64,000 nucleotides of DNA from Thermodesulfitimonas autotrophica (GCF_003815015.1 NZ_RKRE01000003.1:372001-436000), one strand, 5' to 3'. Numbered from the stretch's first letter, positions 8,349 to 17,765 are shown. Program-made: numbers and translations. The notes: generated by a model from the letters alone, not told the origin.

Positions 8349-9370
8349 ACCTGGAGCCCCCTCACTGTGGCGATGACCTCCCGGATGTCAATGTTGACGG
8401 GGCAGAGGGCGACGCACCGGCCGCACCCAACGCAACCCTCAATCCCGTAACGGTCTAAATTGTACTTAAGCTTGTGGAAAAACCGGTTCCGGAGGCGCTG
8501 GTGGAGCGCGTGCCGGGGGTTATGCCCGCTGGTATGGAGCGTGTAATCCCGGAAAAGGCAAGCGTCCCAGCATCTAAGCCGCTTCCCTGTGTTTCCCCGG
8601 TTCTCGTCGGTAATGTCAAAGCAGTGACAGGTGGGGCAAACGTAGGTGCAGATACCGCACCCTAGACACCGCCGGCTGAGCTCCTCCCAGTACGGGTGGT
8701 TGAAGAGCGCCGCCATCTTTGCCGGAAGATCTGTTACCGCTACCTGCACCGCAAATTCCGCCGTGAGCGCTTGCTCTTTGGCGCGCAGGGCCTCGTCAAT
8801 CCCGGCCACCTTTTCCTCGTAAAACTCGGGGTCCTGGAGCACGATCTCTTCCCCTTTCGGGGTGAGCGCCTCAACAAGGTAAGCCGTCCCGATATCGGTT
8901 AAATGAATGTCCGCCCCCGTTCCCTTGAGCGGCGAGATACCGTAAGCGGTGCAGAAGCATTCGGGGCAGGCTGTGTTGCAGCTCATGCCGATAAGGAGTG
9001 TGTTTTCGCGGCGGGCGGCATAGTAGCGGTCCGCCGGCTCCTGCAGGAATACCGCGTCCAGCACTTGGAAACTCCGGAGGTCGCAGGGACGAACCCCGAA
9101 GAGGACGGCGGGAGGCGCCAGAACGTTTTCTTCCAAGACAAGATTTTCTTTGCTGGTGGCGTAACGGTAAATCTCTTCCGTCTGCGGGAAGAACCATTCC
9201 TTCGGCGGCACGACGCTCTTAGGCGCGTCAACAGCCACTTCGGCTGCCGCCTTGACCGGCCGGTAAACGGTAAGGTTGCCTTCTCTTACCGGTGCCACTA
9301 AAAGGAATTTCTGCATTAGCCGCTCGAGAAAGGAAAGGAGACGCTCTTTTTTTAGGAGTTTCAGGACCAT
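8345..9370 (-). CDS. flxB: FlxB-like 4Fe-4S dicluster protein
   Basis: A 341-residue protein related to the beta subunit of sulfhydrogenase / AsrA. An N-terminal domain carries FGVRPCDLRSFQVLD and CNTACPECFC. Two ferredoxin clusters follow: CLGCGICTYVCPTC and CVGCGRCVALCPVN. It is expected to relay electrons between FlxA (NADH side) and the other Flx/Hdr subunits. It lies 20 bases after flxC and overlaps flxA by 4 bases. The assignment rests on order and motifs; AsrA-like proteins elsewhere belong to sulfite or polysulfide reductases, but no siroheme subunit is present here. Confidence 0.8.
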   Translation of the reverse strand: MVLKLLKKERLLSFLERLMQKFLLVAPVREGNLTVYRPVKAAAEVAVDAPKSVVPPKEWFFPQTEEIYRYATSKENLVLEENVLAPPAVLFGVRPCDLRSFQVLDAVFLQEPADRYYAARRENTLLIGMSCNTACPECFCTAYGISPLKGTGADIHLTDIGTAYLVEALTPKGEEIVLQDPEFYEEKVAGIDEALRAKEQALTAEFAVQVAVTDLPAKMAALFNHPYWEELSRRCLGCGICTYVCPTCHCFDITDENRGNTGKRLRCWDACLFRDYTLHTSGHNPRHALHQRLRNRFFHKLKYNLDRYGIEGCVGCGRCVALCPVNIDIREVIATVRGLQV

Positions 9371-9389
9371 CTCTCAGACTCCCGCTTTT

Positions 9390-10355
9390 TTACTCAAATT
9401 CATCCGGATCGGCGAGCGAATAAACACACAGGGCGCCGCACGGATCTTCCTCTGTTTCACCGAAGAGGGACGCGATGTCCGCGGCGAGCTTCCGGTTGAG
9501 GAGCATCAGCGGGATGCCAACCGGGCAGACCCGCTCGCATTCAGCGCAGCCGGCGCACCGGCCGGCGACGTGAAAAGCCCGGATCAGGTGGTAATGGTAG
9601 TTATCCGGCAGGCTCTTGGCCTTGCTGATCCAGGTGGCTCCCTGCTGCCACCCGGGTACCGCTTGCTCAAAGGTGCACTCGGTGCAGCTGCAGGCGGGAC
9701 AAACCTCCCGGCAGGCGTAACACCGCAGGCACCGGCCGAAAACCTTTTCCCAGAAGGCTGCCCTCTCCGCAGCCGGAAGCGCCTCAATCGCTCTGATTTC
9801 TTTTAACGGGTCATATTCGGGGTCGGCTACCGGCGGGGCCTCCTTCCCCACCATCACGTCAACGCCGGCGGGGTTGTTCCTGGTGCAGCCGAGGCACTTT
9901 TCCATCAGGAACTTCCTTTTTTCGAAGGTGCGTTCTTCGCCCCGGACGCGGAGCACGAAACTTGGACCCCGGTCCTCTACCGCTTCGATCCGGGGATTCG
10001 GGCCCAGTTCCGCCAGCACCCGCTCGCGGGCGAGCATGCCGCCGCAGGGAACCCCTACGAGCGTGATGCGGGCGCGATCGAGGTGGCGTTCGGCAACGAG
10101 ACGGTCCACGGCAGCGCGGTCGCACCCCTTAACGACCACGGCTACCTTTTTATCTGCGTGCCGGAGGATGTATTTCACTAAGTTGGGGACGCAAAAAGGA
10201 TCGAAAACGAGGCCGGTTACCTCTTCCGGCTTTGTAACGAAGAAGGGGCGCGCGCAGGCCGGCCGCGTGCCTGCGGCGTAACCGATGAAAAGCTCAACGC
10301 CTTCATTTAAGAGCCGTGCTGCTTCCCTGCGGAGGGATTCGGTTATTTCCTTCAT
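9390..10355 (-). CDS. flxC: FlxC-like iron-sulfur protein (FrhB-like N-terminus plus two 4Fe-4S sites)
   Basis: A 321-residue protein. The N-terminal part resembles the F420 hydrogenase/dehydrogenase beta-subunit family (VVKGCDRAAVDRLV, GVPCGGML, CLGCTRNNP). The C-terminal half has a CLRCYACREVCPACSC group and a second CAGCAECERVCPVGIP group. It occupies the FlxC slot between FlxD and FlxB. Its start overlaps the flxD stop by 4 bases, indicating translational coupling. Precise electron partners are inferred from the operon. Confidence 0.78.
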   Translation of the reverse strand: MKEITESLRREAARLLNEGVELFIGYAAGTRPACARPFFVTKPEEVTGLVFDPFCVPNLVKYILRHADKKVAVVVKGCDRAAVDRLVAERHLDRARITLVGVPCGGMLARERVLAELGPNPRIEAVEDRGPSFVLRVRGEERTFEKRKFLMEKCLGCTRNNPAGVDVMVGKEAPPVADPEYDPLKEIRAIEALPAAERAAFWEKVFGRCLRCYACREVCPACSCTECTFEQAVPGWQQGATWISKAKSLPDNYHYHLIRAFHVAGRCAGCAECERVCPVGIPLMLLNRKLAADIASLFGETEEDPCGALCVYSLADPDEFE

Positions 10356-10807
10356 TTTTCTTCCCTCATTACCCGGTTGGGACCGAGGTCCCTCAGTTCT
10401 TCAACCATTTCCTTGATCGTTTCGGCAAAACGGCCCCCTTCGGCCGCCGAAACCCAGCGTACCTTGAGCCTTTCCGGCGCAAAACCGGTGAACTCGAGCA
10501 GCCGCTTGAAGAGCATGAGCCGCCGCCGCGTGAAGTAGTTACCGGTGACGTAGTGACAGTCGCCCGGGTGGCACCCCGCCACCAAAACGCCGTCGGCGCC
10601 GCGCTGAAAAGCCCGCAGGATGAACTGCGGGTTAACCCGGCTGGAGCAGGGCACCCTGATAATGCGCACGTTGGCCGGGTACTTCAATCTGCTAACACCG
10701 GCCAGATCGGCGCCGGCGTAGCTGCACCAGTTACAGAGAAAGGCGACAATCTTCGGTTGCCAGGTGCTGTTTTCCCTTTCTGCTGCACCATTTTTATTTA
10801 TAGACAA
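10352..10807 (-). CDS. flxD: FlxD/MvhD-family [2Fe-2S] protein
   Basis: A 151-residue MvhD-type protein that docks an electron-input module onto HdrA. The diagnostic cysteines are visible: FLCNWCSYAGADLAG, RVPCSSRVNP and VAGCHPGDCHY, which together hold a [2Fe-2S] cluster. The remainder matches the family's helical C-terminus. The start overlaps hdrA by 10 bases. In methanogens MvhD bridges hydrogenase and HdrA; here no MvhA/MvhG is present, and FlxA-C supply the input instead. Confidence 0.9.
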   Translation of the reverse strand: MSINKNGAAERENSTWQPKIVAFLCNWCSYAGADLAGVSRLKYPANVRIIRVPCSSRVNPQFILRAFQRGADGVLVAGCHPGDCHYVTGNYFTRRRLMLFKRLLEFTGFAPERLKVRWVSAAEGGRFAETIKEMVEELRDLGPNRVMREEK

Positions 10808-12783
10808 AGGGCGTCAACCTCCGCAAGTAGTTGATCATTGGTAAATCCTTTGAGGTCTATCGCTCCGGCCCGGCAGGTAACCGCACAGGCGCCGCATCCC
10901 TGACAGAGCCCCTCGTTGACCCGGGCCACGATCCGTTCCCGCGGGGGCTGGCCGGGAATGCGCTCCGTGATGACGGCTTCCTGGATCGCGCGGTAGGGGC
11001 AGACCTTCTGGCAGGCCAGACAACCGGTGCAGAGCGCCTCGTTTACGCGGGAAACCATCGGGTTGGTTTCCAGTTCATCCTTAAAGAGCAGGGCGCAAAC
11101 CTTTGCCGCCGCGCCGCTTGCCTGGGCGACGGTGTCCGGGATGTCCTTCGGCCCCTGACAAGCGCCGGCTAAGAAGACGCCGCCGGTGTGCGTTTCCACC
11201 GGGCGCAGTTTCGGGTGGGCCTCCTGGAAGAAGCCGTCTTTATCCACGGGGATACCAATCATGCGGGCGAGGTCGTGGGCACCTTCGGCCGGCGTGACCC
11301 CGGTGGCGAGGACCACCATATCTGCCGCAATCTCGACCTGCTCGCCTAAAAGGGTATCGGCACCCTTAACGATGAGCTTGGAACCTTCCTGGAAGACTTT
11401 CGAAACCCGGCCACGGATATAGACCGCGCCTTCCTCCATAACCCGGCGGTAAAACTCTTCGTAGCCTTTGCCAAAGGTGCGGACGTCAATGTAGAAAACG
11501 TAAACCCTGGCCCCCGGTATCTTTTCTAACACCTGATGGGCGTGTTTAGCGGTGTACATGCAGCAGATGCGCGAGCAGTAGGCCTTGCCTTTGGCCTCAT
11601 CCCGGGAGCCTACGCACTGGATAAAAACGACCGTTTTCGGCTCTTTCCCGTCTGAGGGCCGCTGGATCTTGCCGCCGGTGGGGCCAGCAGCGTTTACCAG
11701 CCGTTCGAAGGCCATACCGCTGATAACGTCTGGGTAGCGTCCGTAGCCGTACTCGCCGTAAACCTTTTCCCAGGGGAAGAGGCCGTAACCGGTGGCCACC
11801 ACAATGGCGCCAACGTCCACTTCGATAATCTCGTCCTGCTGGTTGTAGTCCACTGCTTTGGCCGGGCAAACCTTGGCGCAGACACCGCACTTGCCTTTAG
11901 TAAGCTGCCGGCAGTGGGCGGCATCGATCACCGGCTTGTTCGGCACCGCTTGCGGGAAGGGTATGTAGATTGCCGACCGCTCGCCCAGTCCCAGGTTAAA
12001 CTCGTCCTTCACACTTACCGGACACCTGGCCCAGCAGGTGCCGCAGCCCGTGCACTTGCTGTGGTCAACGTATTTCGCCTTCTGGCGAATGCGCACTTTG
12101 AAGTTCCCGATGTAACCGCTTACTTCCTCCACCTGCGCGTAGGTGTACAGCTTCACCCTGGGGTGCTGGGCCACCGCTACCATCTTGGGGGTGTTAATGC
12201 AGGCCGAGCAGTCGAGGGTGGGGAAGGTTTTGTCGAGTTTCACCATGTTGCCGCCGATGGTGGGTTCCCTTTCGACCAGAACCACCTCAAATCCGGCATC
12301 GGCAACGTCCAGGGCCGCCTGGATGCCCGCGATGCCACCGCCGATGATCAGGCACCGTTTGGTGACCGGGATGCGACCGGGTGAGAGGGGTGTGAGGCGC
12401 GCGGCTTTAGCCACAGCCCGCCGCACGATATCGACTGCTTTCCGTTGGGCTGCTTCCTGTTCGTGGGGGTGGACCCAGGAGCAGTGCTCCCGGAGGTTGG
12501 CCATCTCTAAGAAATAGGGGTTAAGACCGGCTCTTCGCAACACCTGGCGGAAGGTTTCCTCGTGCAGCCGGGGGGAGCAGGAAGCGACCACCACGCGATC
12601 GAGCCGGTGCTCCCTAATCGCCTCGATGATGAGGTTCTGGCCGGGGTCGGAACACATGTACTTATAGTCGGTGCTGAAAACAACCCCGGGGAAAGAAGCC
12701 GCCTCCTTCGCTATTGCCGGACAGTCAAGCACCCCACCAATATTCGAACCACACCAGCAGACAAAAACGCCGATTCGCGGCAT
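10798..12783 (-). CDS. hdrA: HdrA-like flavoprotein, electron-bifurcating core
   Basis: A 661-residue FAD-containing heterodisulfide reductase subunit A. The N-terminus has FVCWCGSNIGG. The Rossmann FAD motif IIGGGIAGIQAALDVADAG is near residue 150, followed by the HdrA-specific cluster region (TFPTLDCSACINTPKM), an inserted pair of ferredoxin sites (CTGCGTCWARCPV; CGVCAKVCPAK) and a C-terminal two-cluster ferredoxin domain (CTGCLACQKVCPY; CQGCGACAVTCRA). HdrA is where flavin-based bifurcation occurs. It starts 23 bases after hdrB. Ferredoxin and a disulfide acceptor are the expected partners, though the physiological disulfide in bacteria is not settled. Confidence 0.93.
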   Translation of the reverse strand: MPRIGVFVCWCGSNIGGVLDCPAIAKEAASFPGVVFSTDYKYMCSDPGQNLIIEAIREHRLDRVVVASCSPRLHEETFRQVLRRAGLNPYFLEMANLREHCSWVHPHEQEAAQRKAVDIVRRAVAKAARLTPLSPGRIPVTKRCLIIGGGIAGIQAALDVADAGFEVVLVEREPTIGGNMVKLDKTFPTLDCSACINTPKMVAVAQHPRVKLYTYAQVEEVSGYIGNFKVRIRQKAKYVDHSKCTGCGTCWARCPVSVKDEFNLGLGERSAIYIPFPQAVPNKPVIDAAHCRQLTKGKCGVCAKVCPAKAVDYNQQDEIIEVDVGAIVVATGYGLFPWEKVYGEYGYGRYPDVISGMAFERLVNAAGPTGGKIQRPSDGKEPKTVVFIQCVGSRDEAKGKAYCSRICCMYTAKHAHQVLEKIPGARVYVFYIDVRTFGKGYEEFYRRVMEEGAVYIRGRVSKVFQEGSKLIVKGADTLLGEQVEIAADMVVLATGVTPAEGAHDLARMIGIPVDKDGFFQEAHPKLRPVETHTGGVFLAGACQGPKDIPDTVAQASGAAAKVCALLFKDELETNPMVSRVNEALCTGCLACQKVCPYRAIQEAVITERIPGQPPRERIVARVNEGLCQGCGACAVTCRAGAIDLKGFTNDQLLAEVDALCL

Positions 12784-12806
12784 AAAGCCTCCCTTTCTCT
12801 CGTCCG

Positions 12807-13667
12807 TTAGGCACCGAGCGCTTTCAGCGCCCGCTGCGGATCCACGAAGTGGCCTTCGAAACCGAGATCGCGGGGATTAAGCCCCATTGCCAGACCCAGG
12901 AGCTGTGGAAAGTAGAAGATGGGCAGCGCGAAGTTGGTGCCAAAGAGCTGGTTAACTTGCCCCTGCCGGAGGTCGAGGTTGCTCTGGCAGAGCGGACAGG
13001 CACAAGCAATCGCCTGGGCACCGGCGTTTACCGCGTTCCGCAAGATCCGGAGGATCATCCTAAGTGCTGCTTCCCGGGCCCCGAAAATGAGCGAGGCGCC
13101 GCAGCACTCGTTCTTATAACCCCAGTCTACCGTTTCTGCCTTGGTTACTTCGATGATCTTGTCCATCAGCTGCGGGTTTTCGGGGTCGTCACAGGCGACT
13201 CGGGGCGGCCGCACTAAAAGACACCCGTAGTAGCAGGCCACGCGCAGTCCCTTGAGGGGATTTACCACTTGAGCGGCCAGTGATTCGAGGCCCACCCCGG
13301 CGATCGTTTCGAGGAGGGAATAGACCCGCACCGTCCCCCGGTAGGGTCGCCCTATCACTTCGGTTACCTGCCGGGCAAGGTCCTCGTCCCGCACAAGCTC
13401 TTCGTGCGCCACCCGGAGGCGCTGGTAGCAAGCGGCGCACGGGACCGTAACGTCCAGCCCCATTTCCTCCGCGAGCAGGAGGTTACGCGCTGGCAGCGCC
13501 ACGGCCAGAAAAGGGTCGGTGCTGTGGGCCGCGGTTGCGCCGCAGCAGTTCCAGTCGGGCAGGTCCACCAACTGGATGCCAAGGTGGCGTGCGACCAGGC
13601 GGGCCGAAAGATCGTATTCTTTAGCACTCTTTTCTAAAGAACATCCCGGGTAGTACCCGATTCTCAT
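12807..13667 (-). CDS. hdrB: HdrB-like subunit with two CCG domains
   Basis: Heterodisulfide reductase subunit B type protein. Two cysteine-rich CCG domains are seen: YYPGCSL...WNCCGATAA...CAACY, and ACYYGCLL...NECCGASLI...CACPLCQ. These hold the noncubane [4Fe-4S] clusters that cleave the disulfide. The start at 13667 (MRIGYYPGCS, typical of HdrB) is one base after the hdrC stop and has an AG-rich stretch upstream. An in-frame ATG at 13691 would overlap hdrC by 23 bases and adds an atypical MANGRKGK head. About 286 residues. Confidence 0.92.
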   Translation of the reverse strand: MRIGYYPGCSLEKSAKEYDLSARLVARHLGIQLVDLPDWNCCGATAAHSTDPFLAVALPARNLLLAEEMGLDVTVPCAACYQRLRVAHEELVRDEDLARQVTEVIGRPYRGTVRVYSLLETIAGVGLESLAAQVVNPLKGLRVACYYGCLLVRPPRVACDDPENPQLMDKIIEVTKAETVDWGYKNECCGASLIFGAREAALRMILRILRNAVNAGAQAIACACPLCQSNLDLRQGQVNQLFGTNFALPIFYFPQLLGLAMGLNPRDLGFEGHFVDPQRALKALGA

Positions 13668-13668
13668 T

Positions 13669-14229
13669 TTACCCTTTCTCCCGTTCGCCAAAAATTCGGG
13701 CGACTTCCTGGATTTTCTTGATTCTTACGGGCGTGAGGCCTAACTTACCGTGCCGGAGCATGAACCGGCCTATTGCCGCGTCCCTTAAGGGGGCTTTCGT
13801 GCGGAGGTTGAAGGAAAGGGCTACGCCCGTCTCAAAAACCCTCCCGTTTCGCTTGACCGACTGCAGGAAAAGATCGTTAAAAAGAACCACCCTTCTGCCC
13901 TGCGCGGTTTTGCCTTCCTGCCGGGCGATGACCCGGAGGCTGTCCATTACCTGGGCGATATCAATGTTGCAGGGGCAGCGGGTGGTGCAGGTGGAGCATC
14001 CGGAGCAGACCCAGATTGCGCGCGCGCTCAAGACCTTGTCCTTCTGCCCTAACTGGAGCAACCGGATGACCTGGTTGGGTTTGTAGTCCATGGCAAAGGC
14101 TGCGGGACACCCCGCGGTACACTTGCCGCACTGGTAACAGTGGAAAAGCGTTTTCTGACCGCTTGCCCGGACTACCGCTGTGAGGAAACCGGGGTCGGTA
14201 GTATCTGTTTTTTCGAGGAACACGGCCAA
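13669..14229 (-). CDS. hdrC: HdrC-like ferredoxin subunit
   Basis: A 186-residue heterodisulfide reductase subunit C type protein with two [4Fe-4S] sites: CYQCGKCTAGCPAAFAM and CSGCSTCTTRCPCNIDI. A helical C-terminus ends in RIFGEREKG. It passes electrons from HdrA to HdrB. It is the first gene of the seven-gene minus-strand operon, and the untranslated region upstream holds the only visible promoter candidate for the cluster. No membrane helices, consistent with a soluble HdrABC complex. Confidence 0.92.
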   Translation of the reverse strand: MAVFLEKTDTTDPGFLTAVVRASGQKTLFHCYQCGKCTAGCPAAFAMDYKPNQVIRLLQLGQKDKVLSARAIWVCSGCSTCTTRCPCNIDIAQVMDSLRVIARQEGKTAQGRRVVLFNDLFLQSVKRNGRVFETGVALSFNLRTKAPLRDAAIGRFMLRHGKLGLTPVRIKKIQEVARIFGEREKG

Positions 14230-14556
14230 GACTCCCTCTTAAATAAGGTTTAACGAGTTCCTGCGCCTGCTTAATTTTTAACTCCGAAGCGCGGGCGCCG
14301 TTATTAGTTGTTCGTTAAAAAAGCAAAAAATCCTCCTTGGCGGTAAAATTAAAACCCTGAACGGCACGCGTGAAGATACTATAGATACCAAAACTTTTCG
14401 TGCCTCAACGGGCAAAACGGGTAAGTAACGCCCGTAAAAATCCCGGCAGCCTAATGAAGAAGACGCGCACCTTTCTTCCCCCTTCGGTTTTGTCGCCTCC
14501 ACCGTTATTTTATTCGGGAGCGCGCAGGAAAGATAACGGAAAATCATACCAGCCCG
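14230..14556. other. Non-coding gap between hdrC and dinG
   Basis: About 330 AT-richer bases upstream of the minus-strand hdr-flx operon and downstream of dinG. A short minus-strand open frame here (14278-14547) has no ribosome-binding site and no recognisable motif. I see one weak promoter candidate, and no tRNA, small RNA or repeat that I can support. Confidence 0.5.
14378..14408 (-). promoter_or_regulatory. Putative promoter of the hdr-flx operon
   Basis: On the minus strand TTGAGG (14408-14403) and TATAGT (14383-14378) are separated by 19 bases, longer than ideal. It lies about 150 bases upstream of hdrC, the first gene. Offered only as the best match in the gap. Confidence 0.3.
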
Positions 14557-17307
14557 CTATCCGTGGCTGGCGGTGGTGTGGTTTTTAAAACGGGTCCGGA
14601 GCCAGGCGCTCGCTTCGGCGAGCGACATGGCCATCACGGGTATGGGTGGCAGGGAACGGATAAAGGAAGCGCCGTAACTTTTTGCGAGCAGCCGGCGGTC
14701 GAGCACTACCACTACTCCTTCATCCTGCTGGGAACGTATCAGGCGCCCGAAGCCCTGCTTGAAGCGTAGAACGGCGTGGGGGAGGCAGAGCGCCTGGAAG
14801 TCATCCTGTCCCTGCGCCGCCAGGAGGGCGCGCCGGGCTGCCAGAACCGGCGCTTCGTAGGGCGGAAAGGGCAGCTTGACGATGACCACCAGCCGCAGGA
14901 TGCCGCCGGGGAGGTCTACCCCTTCCCAAAAGCTTGCCGTGCCGCAGAGAACGGCGCGCGGCATTTCCCGGAACTCTTCGGTGAGCCGTGTGCGTCCCCC
15001 GTCGATCCCCTGGGCGAGAACGACGATCTCTTCCGGCTCTAGGCGCGCTTTAAGGCGCACGGCCACTTCGCGCAGTATCCGGCTGGCGGTGAAAAGAACC
15101 AGCGTGCGACCGGCTGCCGCGCTGGCCAGGTCGGCCAGCGCTTCTGCTACCGCCGCGAGATACTCTGCGGCGGCTACTTCCTGCCACAGCGGCAGGTTCC
15201 GGACAATACAGAGAGCCGCTTTTTCCCGGTAGGCAAAGGGAGAGTCGATTTGCAGGAAACGGAGCTTTTCAGATGGCACCCGGTCGAGGCCGACACGCTG
15301 CAGGTAGTGGTCGAAACGCCTTTCCACGGTTAAAGTAGCCGAGGTGAGGACGATGCCCCGGGGGTGGGTGAAAAGAGCCTGGTGCAGCGCTGCCGCCACC
15401 GATACAGGAGCGGCCTTGAGCACGGCCCGGCGCGTGCCGATAGAATAACCTCCCTCCACCCAGGCGACCCGATCCGCAGACGTGCTGGCGACGATTTCCG
15501 TCAGGGTGTCAAGCAGGTTCTGCCCCTCCTGCAAGGCAAGCCCGAATTCTTCGACCCAGTCCGCCTCCCAGTTGGCCGTTTCCCGCAAGAGCTCCCGGCA
15601 GACGGCGAGCAAACCATTAAACGCCGCGGTCGCTTTTTGGTACCAGGTATTGGCTTCCGTGTCGCGGATGAGGTGGCTGCTGCCGGTATTAAGCAACCTG
15701 GCCGGTAGCCCCCCTCCCGGTCCCGGGAGCTCTTCGTGTCTTACTATCTCTTCCAGCAGAAGGAAAAGATTTGCGGCCGCGTCTTGCAGCGCCTCTACCG
15801 CCGTCTTTATCCTGCCGGCCGTTCTTTCCCCGGCCGGCAGGAGGAGAAGGGCCTTGCCGGCGCGCCGGAGAAGCGTATCGAGGCGCGCCAGCCATTCATC
15901 AATGGCGTGCCGGGAAATGCTCCGGGTGAGACATTCAGTGGCTACATCCTCGAGGTGGTGGGCTTCGTCAATAACCAGCGGGCCGTATTCGGGGAGGACC
16001 GCTTGGCCGCCAAAGGCGTCCGTTAGGAGGAGGGCGTGGTTAGTAATGAGCACCATTGCCTGTTCCGCCTGGCGGCGGGCCCGGTTTACAAAGCAGTGCG
16101 CCACCCACGGGCAGCGCCTGCCAAAGCAGCCTTCGGCCGTGGCGTTTATCCGTGGCAGCGCTTCTTTTTCCGCTTCGAGGAGGCTGAGTTCCCCGAAGTC
16201 GCCGGTAGTGGTCGCCGTAAGCCAAACGAGTACCCGGGCGTAAAACCGAGCCGCATCGGGGGAAAGCGCGCGCTCCTCCAGGACCTGCTCCCAGCGCCGG
16301 CGACAGAGGTAGTGCTGGCGGCCTTTGACCAGGGCCACCGGGAAGCTTGCACCAATGGCCTGCTGGACCACGGGGATGTCTTTGCGGAGCAGCTGCTCCT
16401 GGAGGTTGACGGTGTGGGTCGAGATGAGGGCGCGCTGGCCGTGAGCCAGGGCCGCGCGGGCCGCCGGGATAAGGTAGGCGAGCGACTTTCCGGTTCCGGT
16501 TCCCGCTTCCGCGAGGAGGTAGAAACCTTCGTTGAAGGCTTCGCTTACGGCCGCCGCCATCTCTTTCTGCTGGGGCCGCTCTTCGTAACCGGGAAAGACG
16601 GCGGCCAGCCTGCCGCCGGTTCCGAAGATATCAGCGTCGGTTGCCACTTCTGGGGGTAAAGCGCTGCTTTCGGTTTCTCCCGGAGGCGGCGGGGCGCAGG
16701 CTGCGGGGTGACGTCCAGCAAGACTTCCCTCCCGCAGCGCCTTTTTAAAGAAAGCGGTCCAGGCGGAGCCGGCCTGCTCCAGGAAGAAGATCAAGCGCGG
16801 GAAAATGGCGACGGGAAGTTCGGCTATTTTTCGGGTAAGCGCGAGAAAGATTTGCGCCGTGGTCTCGGCATCGGGAAGGGCGCGGTGGTGCACCGGGCAC
16901 TCTATCGCGAGGGCGGCGGCGACCCTTTGCAGGCTAAAGGCCGGAAGCTGCGGCAGGAGAAGGCGCGCTAGTTCACAGGTATCGAGACGGTGTGCGAGCG
17001 GCTGGCCGAGGTAGCGTTCCAAAAAAGCAGCGTCGAAATCCACGCAGTGCCCCACCACGGGCAGATCGCCGATGAAGGCCGCGACTGACGGGGCGATCTC
17101 GCGCCAGGGGGGTGCCTCCCGGAGCGCTGCCGCGTCGATTCCGGTAAGACGCTTGACCCGGAGGGGGATGGGACCTTCTGGCCGCACTAAAGACGAAAAC
17201 CGCGCGGTGATGGCGCCGTTCTCGATACGGCAGAGGCCTACTTCGACGATCTCGTCCCGGGTCCGGTCCAGACCCGTAGTTTCTACGTCAAGAGCTACGT
17301 AAAGCAT
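14557..17307 (-). CDS. dinG: DinG-family 3'-5' exonuclease/helicase
   Basis: A 916-residue fusion of an N-terminal DEDD exonuclease (DVETTG near residue 7, then HCVDFDAAFLE and a later HRALPDAE acidic site) with an XPD/DinG-like helicase. Walker A is EAGTGTGKSLAY (about 267) and the DEAH box VIDEAHH is near 449. The C-terminal helicase motif includes QGFGRLIRSQQDEGVVVVLDRR. The length and order match Firmicutes DinG rather than the E. coli enzyme, which lacks the exonuclease. Family cysteines between the two helicase halves (CFGRRCPWVAHC) could bind an Fe-S cluster as in XPD, which is inference. Role in DNA repair is assumed from the family. Confidence 0.9.
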   Translation of the reverse strand: MLYVALDVETTGLDRTRDEIVEVGLCRIENGAITARFSSLVRPEGPIPLRVKRLTGIDAAALREAPPWREIAPSVAAFIGDLPVVGHCVDFDAAFLERYLGQPLAHRLDTCELARLLLPQLPAFSLQRVAAALAIECPVHHRALPDAETTAQIFLALTRKIAELPVAIFPRLIFFLEQAGSAWTAFFKKALREGSLAGRHPAACAPPPPGETESSALPPEVATDADIFGTGGRLAAVFPGYEERPQQKEMAAAVSEAFNEGFYLLAEAGTGTGKSLAYLIPAARAALAHGQRALISTHTVNLQEQLLRKDIPVVQQAIGASFPVALVKGRQHYLCRRRWEQVLEERALSPDAARFYARVLVWLTATTTGDFGELSLLEAEKEALPRINATAEGCFGRRCPWVAHCFVNRARRQAEQAMVLITNHALLLTDAFGGQAVLPEYGPLVIDEAHHLEDVATECLTRSISRHAIDEWLARLDTLLRRAGKALLLLPAGERTAGRIKTAVEALQDAAANLFLLLEEIVRHEELPGPGGGLPARLLNTGSSHLIRDTEANTWYQKATAAFNGLLAVCRELLRETANWEADWVEEFGLALQEGQNLLDTLTEIVASTSADRVAWVEGGYSIGTRRAVLKAAPVSVAAALHQALFTHPRGIVLTSATLTVERRFDHYLQRVGLDRVPSEKLRFLQIDSPFAYREKAALCIVRNLPLWQEVAAAEYLAAVAEALADLASAAAGRTLVLFTASRILREVAVRLKARLEPEEIVVLAQGIDGGRTRLTEEFREMPRAVLCGTASFWEGVDLPGGILRLVVIVKLPFPPYEAPVLAARRALLAAQGQDDFQALCLPHAVLRFKQGFGRLIRSQQDEGVVVVLDRRLLAKSYGASFIRSLPPIPVMAMSLAEASAWLRTRFKNHTTASHG

Positions 17308-17357
17308 GAGCAGAACCTCTGCTTTAATTCCCGTGTTTTGAGACCCGCAGCGTAACT

Positions 17358-17672
17358 CTAAGAGAGATTTTCTTCTTCGCGGCGCTGGTTTTTCTTCTCC
17401 CGCTCGGCTTCTAGCTTGGAGACGCGCTGGGAGAGCTTCAGGTTCTGGTGGGAGAGCTCGCGTACCCGCAGGGTGTGGCGGAGTTCGCGCCCCACGCCGA
17501 GGATGAAGACGATAAGGGCCCCGCCGGCCGCTGCGCCGAGAACCACTAACGCCAGGGAGATTCCCTTGAATTCCCAGAGGAGAAACCGGATGTCAACCTT
17601 GGTAGCGTTTTGCACCGCGAAAGCGGCGACGAGGAGCGCGAAGATGAGGCCTATAATTATGTAAAGTTGCAT
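17358..17672 (-). CDS. LapA-domain (DUF1049) small membrane protein
   Basis: A 104-residue protein with two transmembrane helices (about residues 3-20 and 38-60), the LapA pattern AVQNATKVDIRFLLWEF between them, and a C-terminal charged coiled coil (LSQRVSKLEAEREKKNQ). This is the lipopolysaccharide-assembly-A-domain family; in Gram-positives the role is unknown. The minus-strand ATG follows a GGGGGTG ribosome site. It lies 50 bases upstream of dinG and may share a transcript. Confidence 0.8.
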   Translation of the reverse strand: MQLYIIIGLIFALLVAAFAVQNATKVDIRFLLWEFKGISLALVVLGAAAGGALIVFILGVGRELRHTLRVRELSHQNLKLSQRVSKLEAEREKKNQRREEENLS

Positions 17673-17765
17673 TTATTCACCCCCGAAGAAAACAGAGCCA
17701 CTCACGCGCTACGCTGCTCAGAACCTACCGGTCTGGAGTTGCCGGTTGCGCCGCTGAAGATTGAA

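Noticed and set aside
14278-14547. 89-codon minus-strand frame in the hdrC-dinG gap
   Set aside because: No ribosome site, no recognisable domain, and it covers the likely promoter region of the hdr operon.
15482-16243. 253-codon plus-strand open frame opposite dinG
   Set aside because: Ser/Arg/Ala-rich shadow of the DinG helicase; no recognisable motif or start signal.
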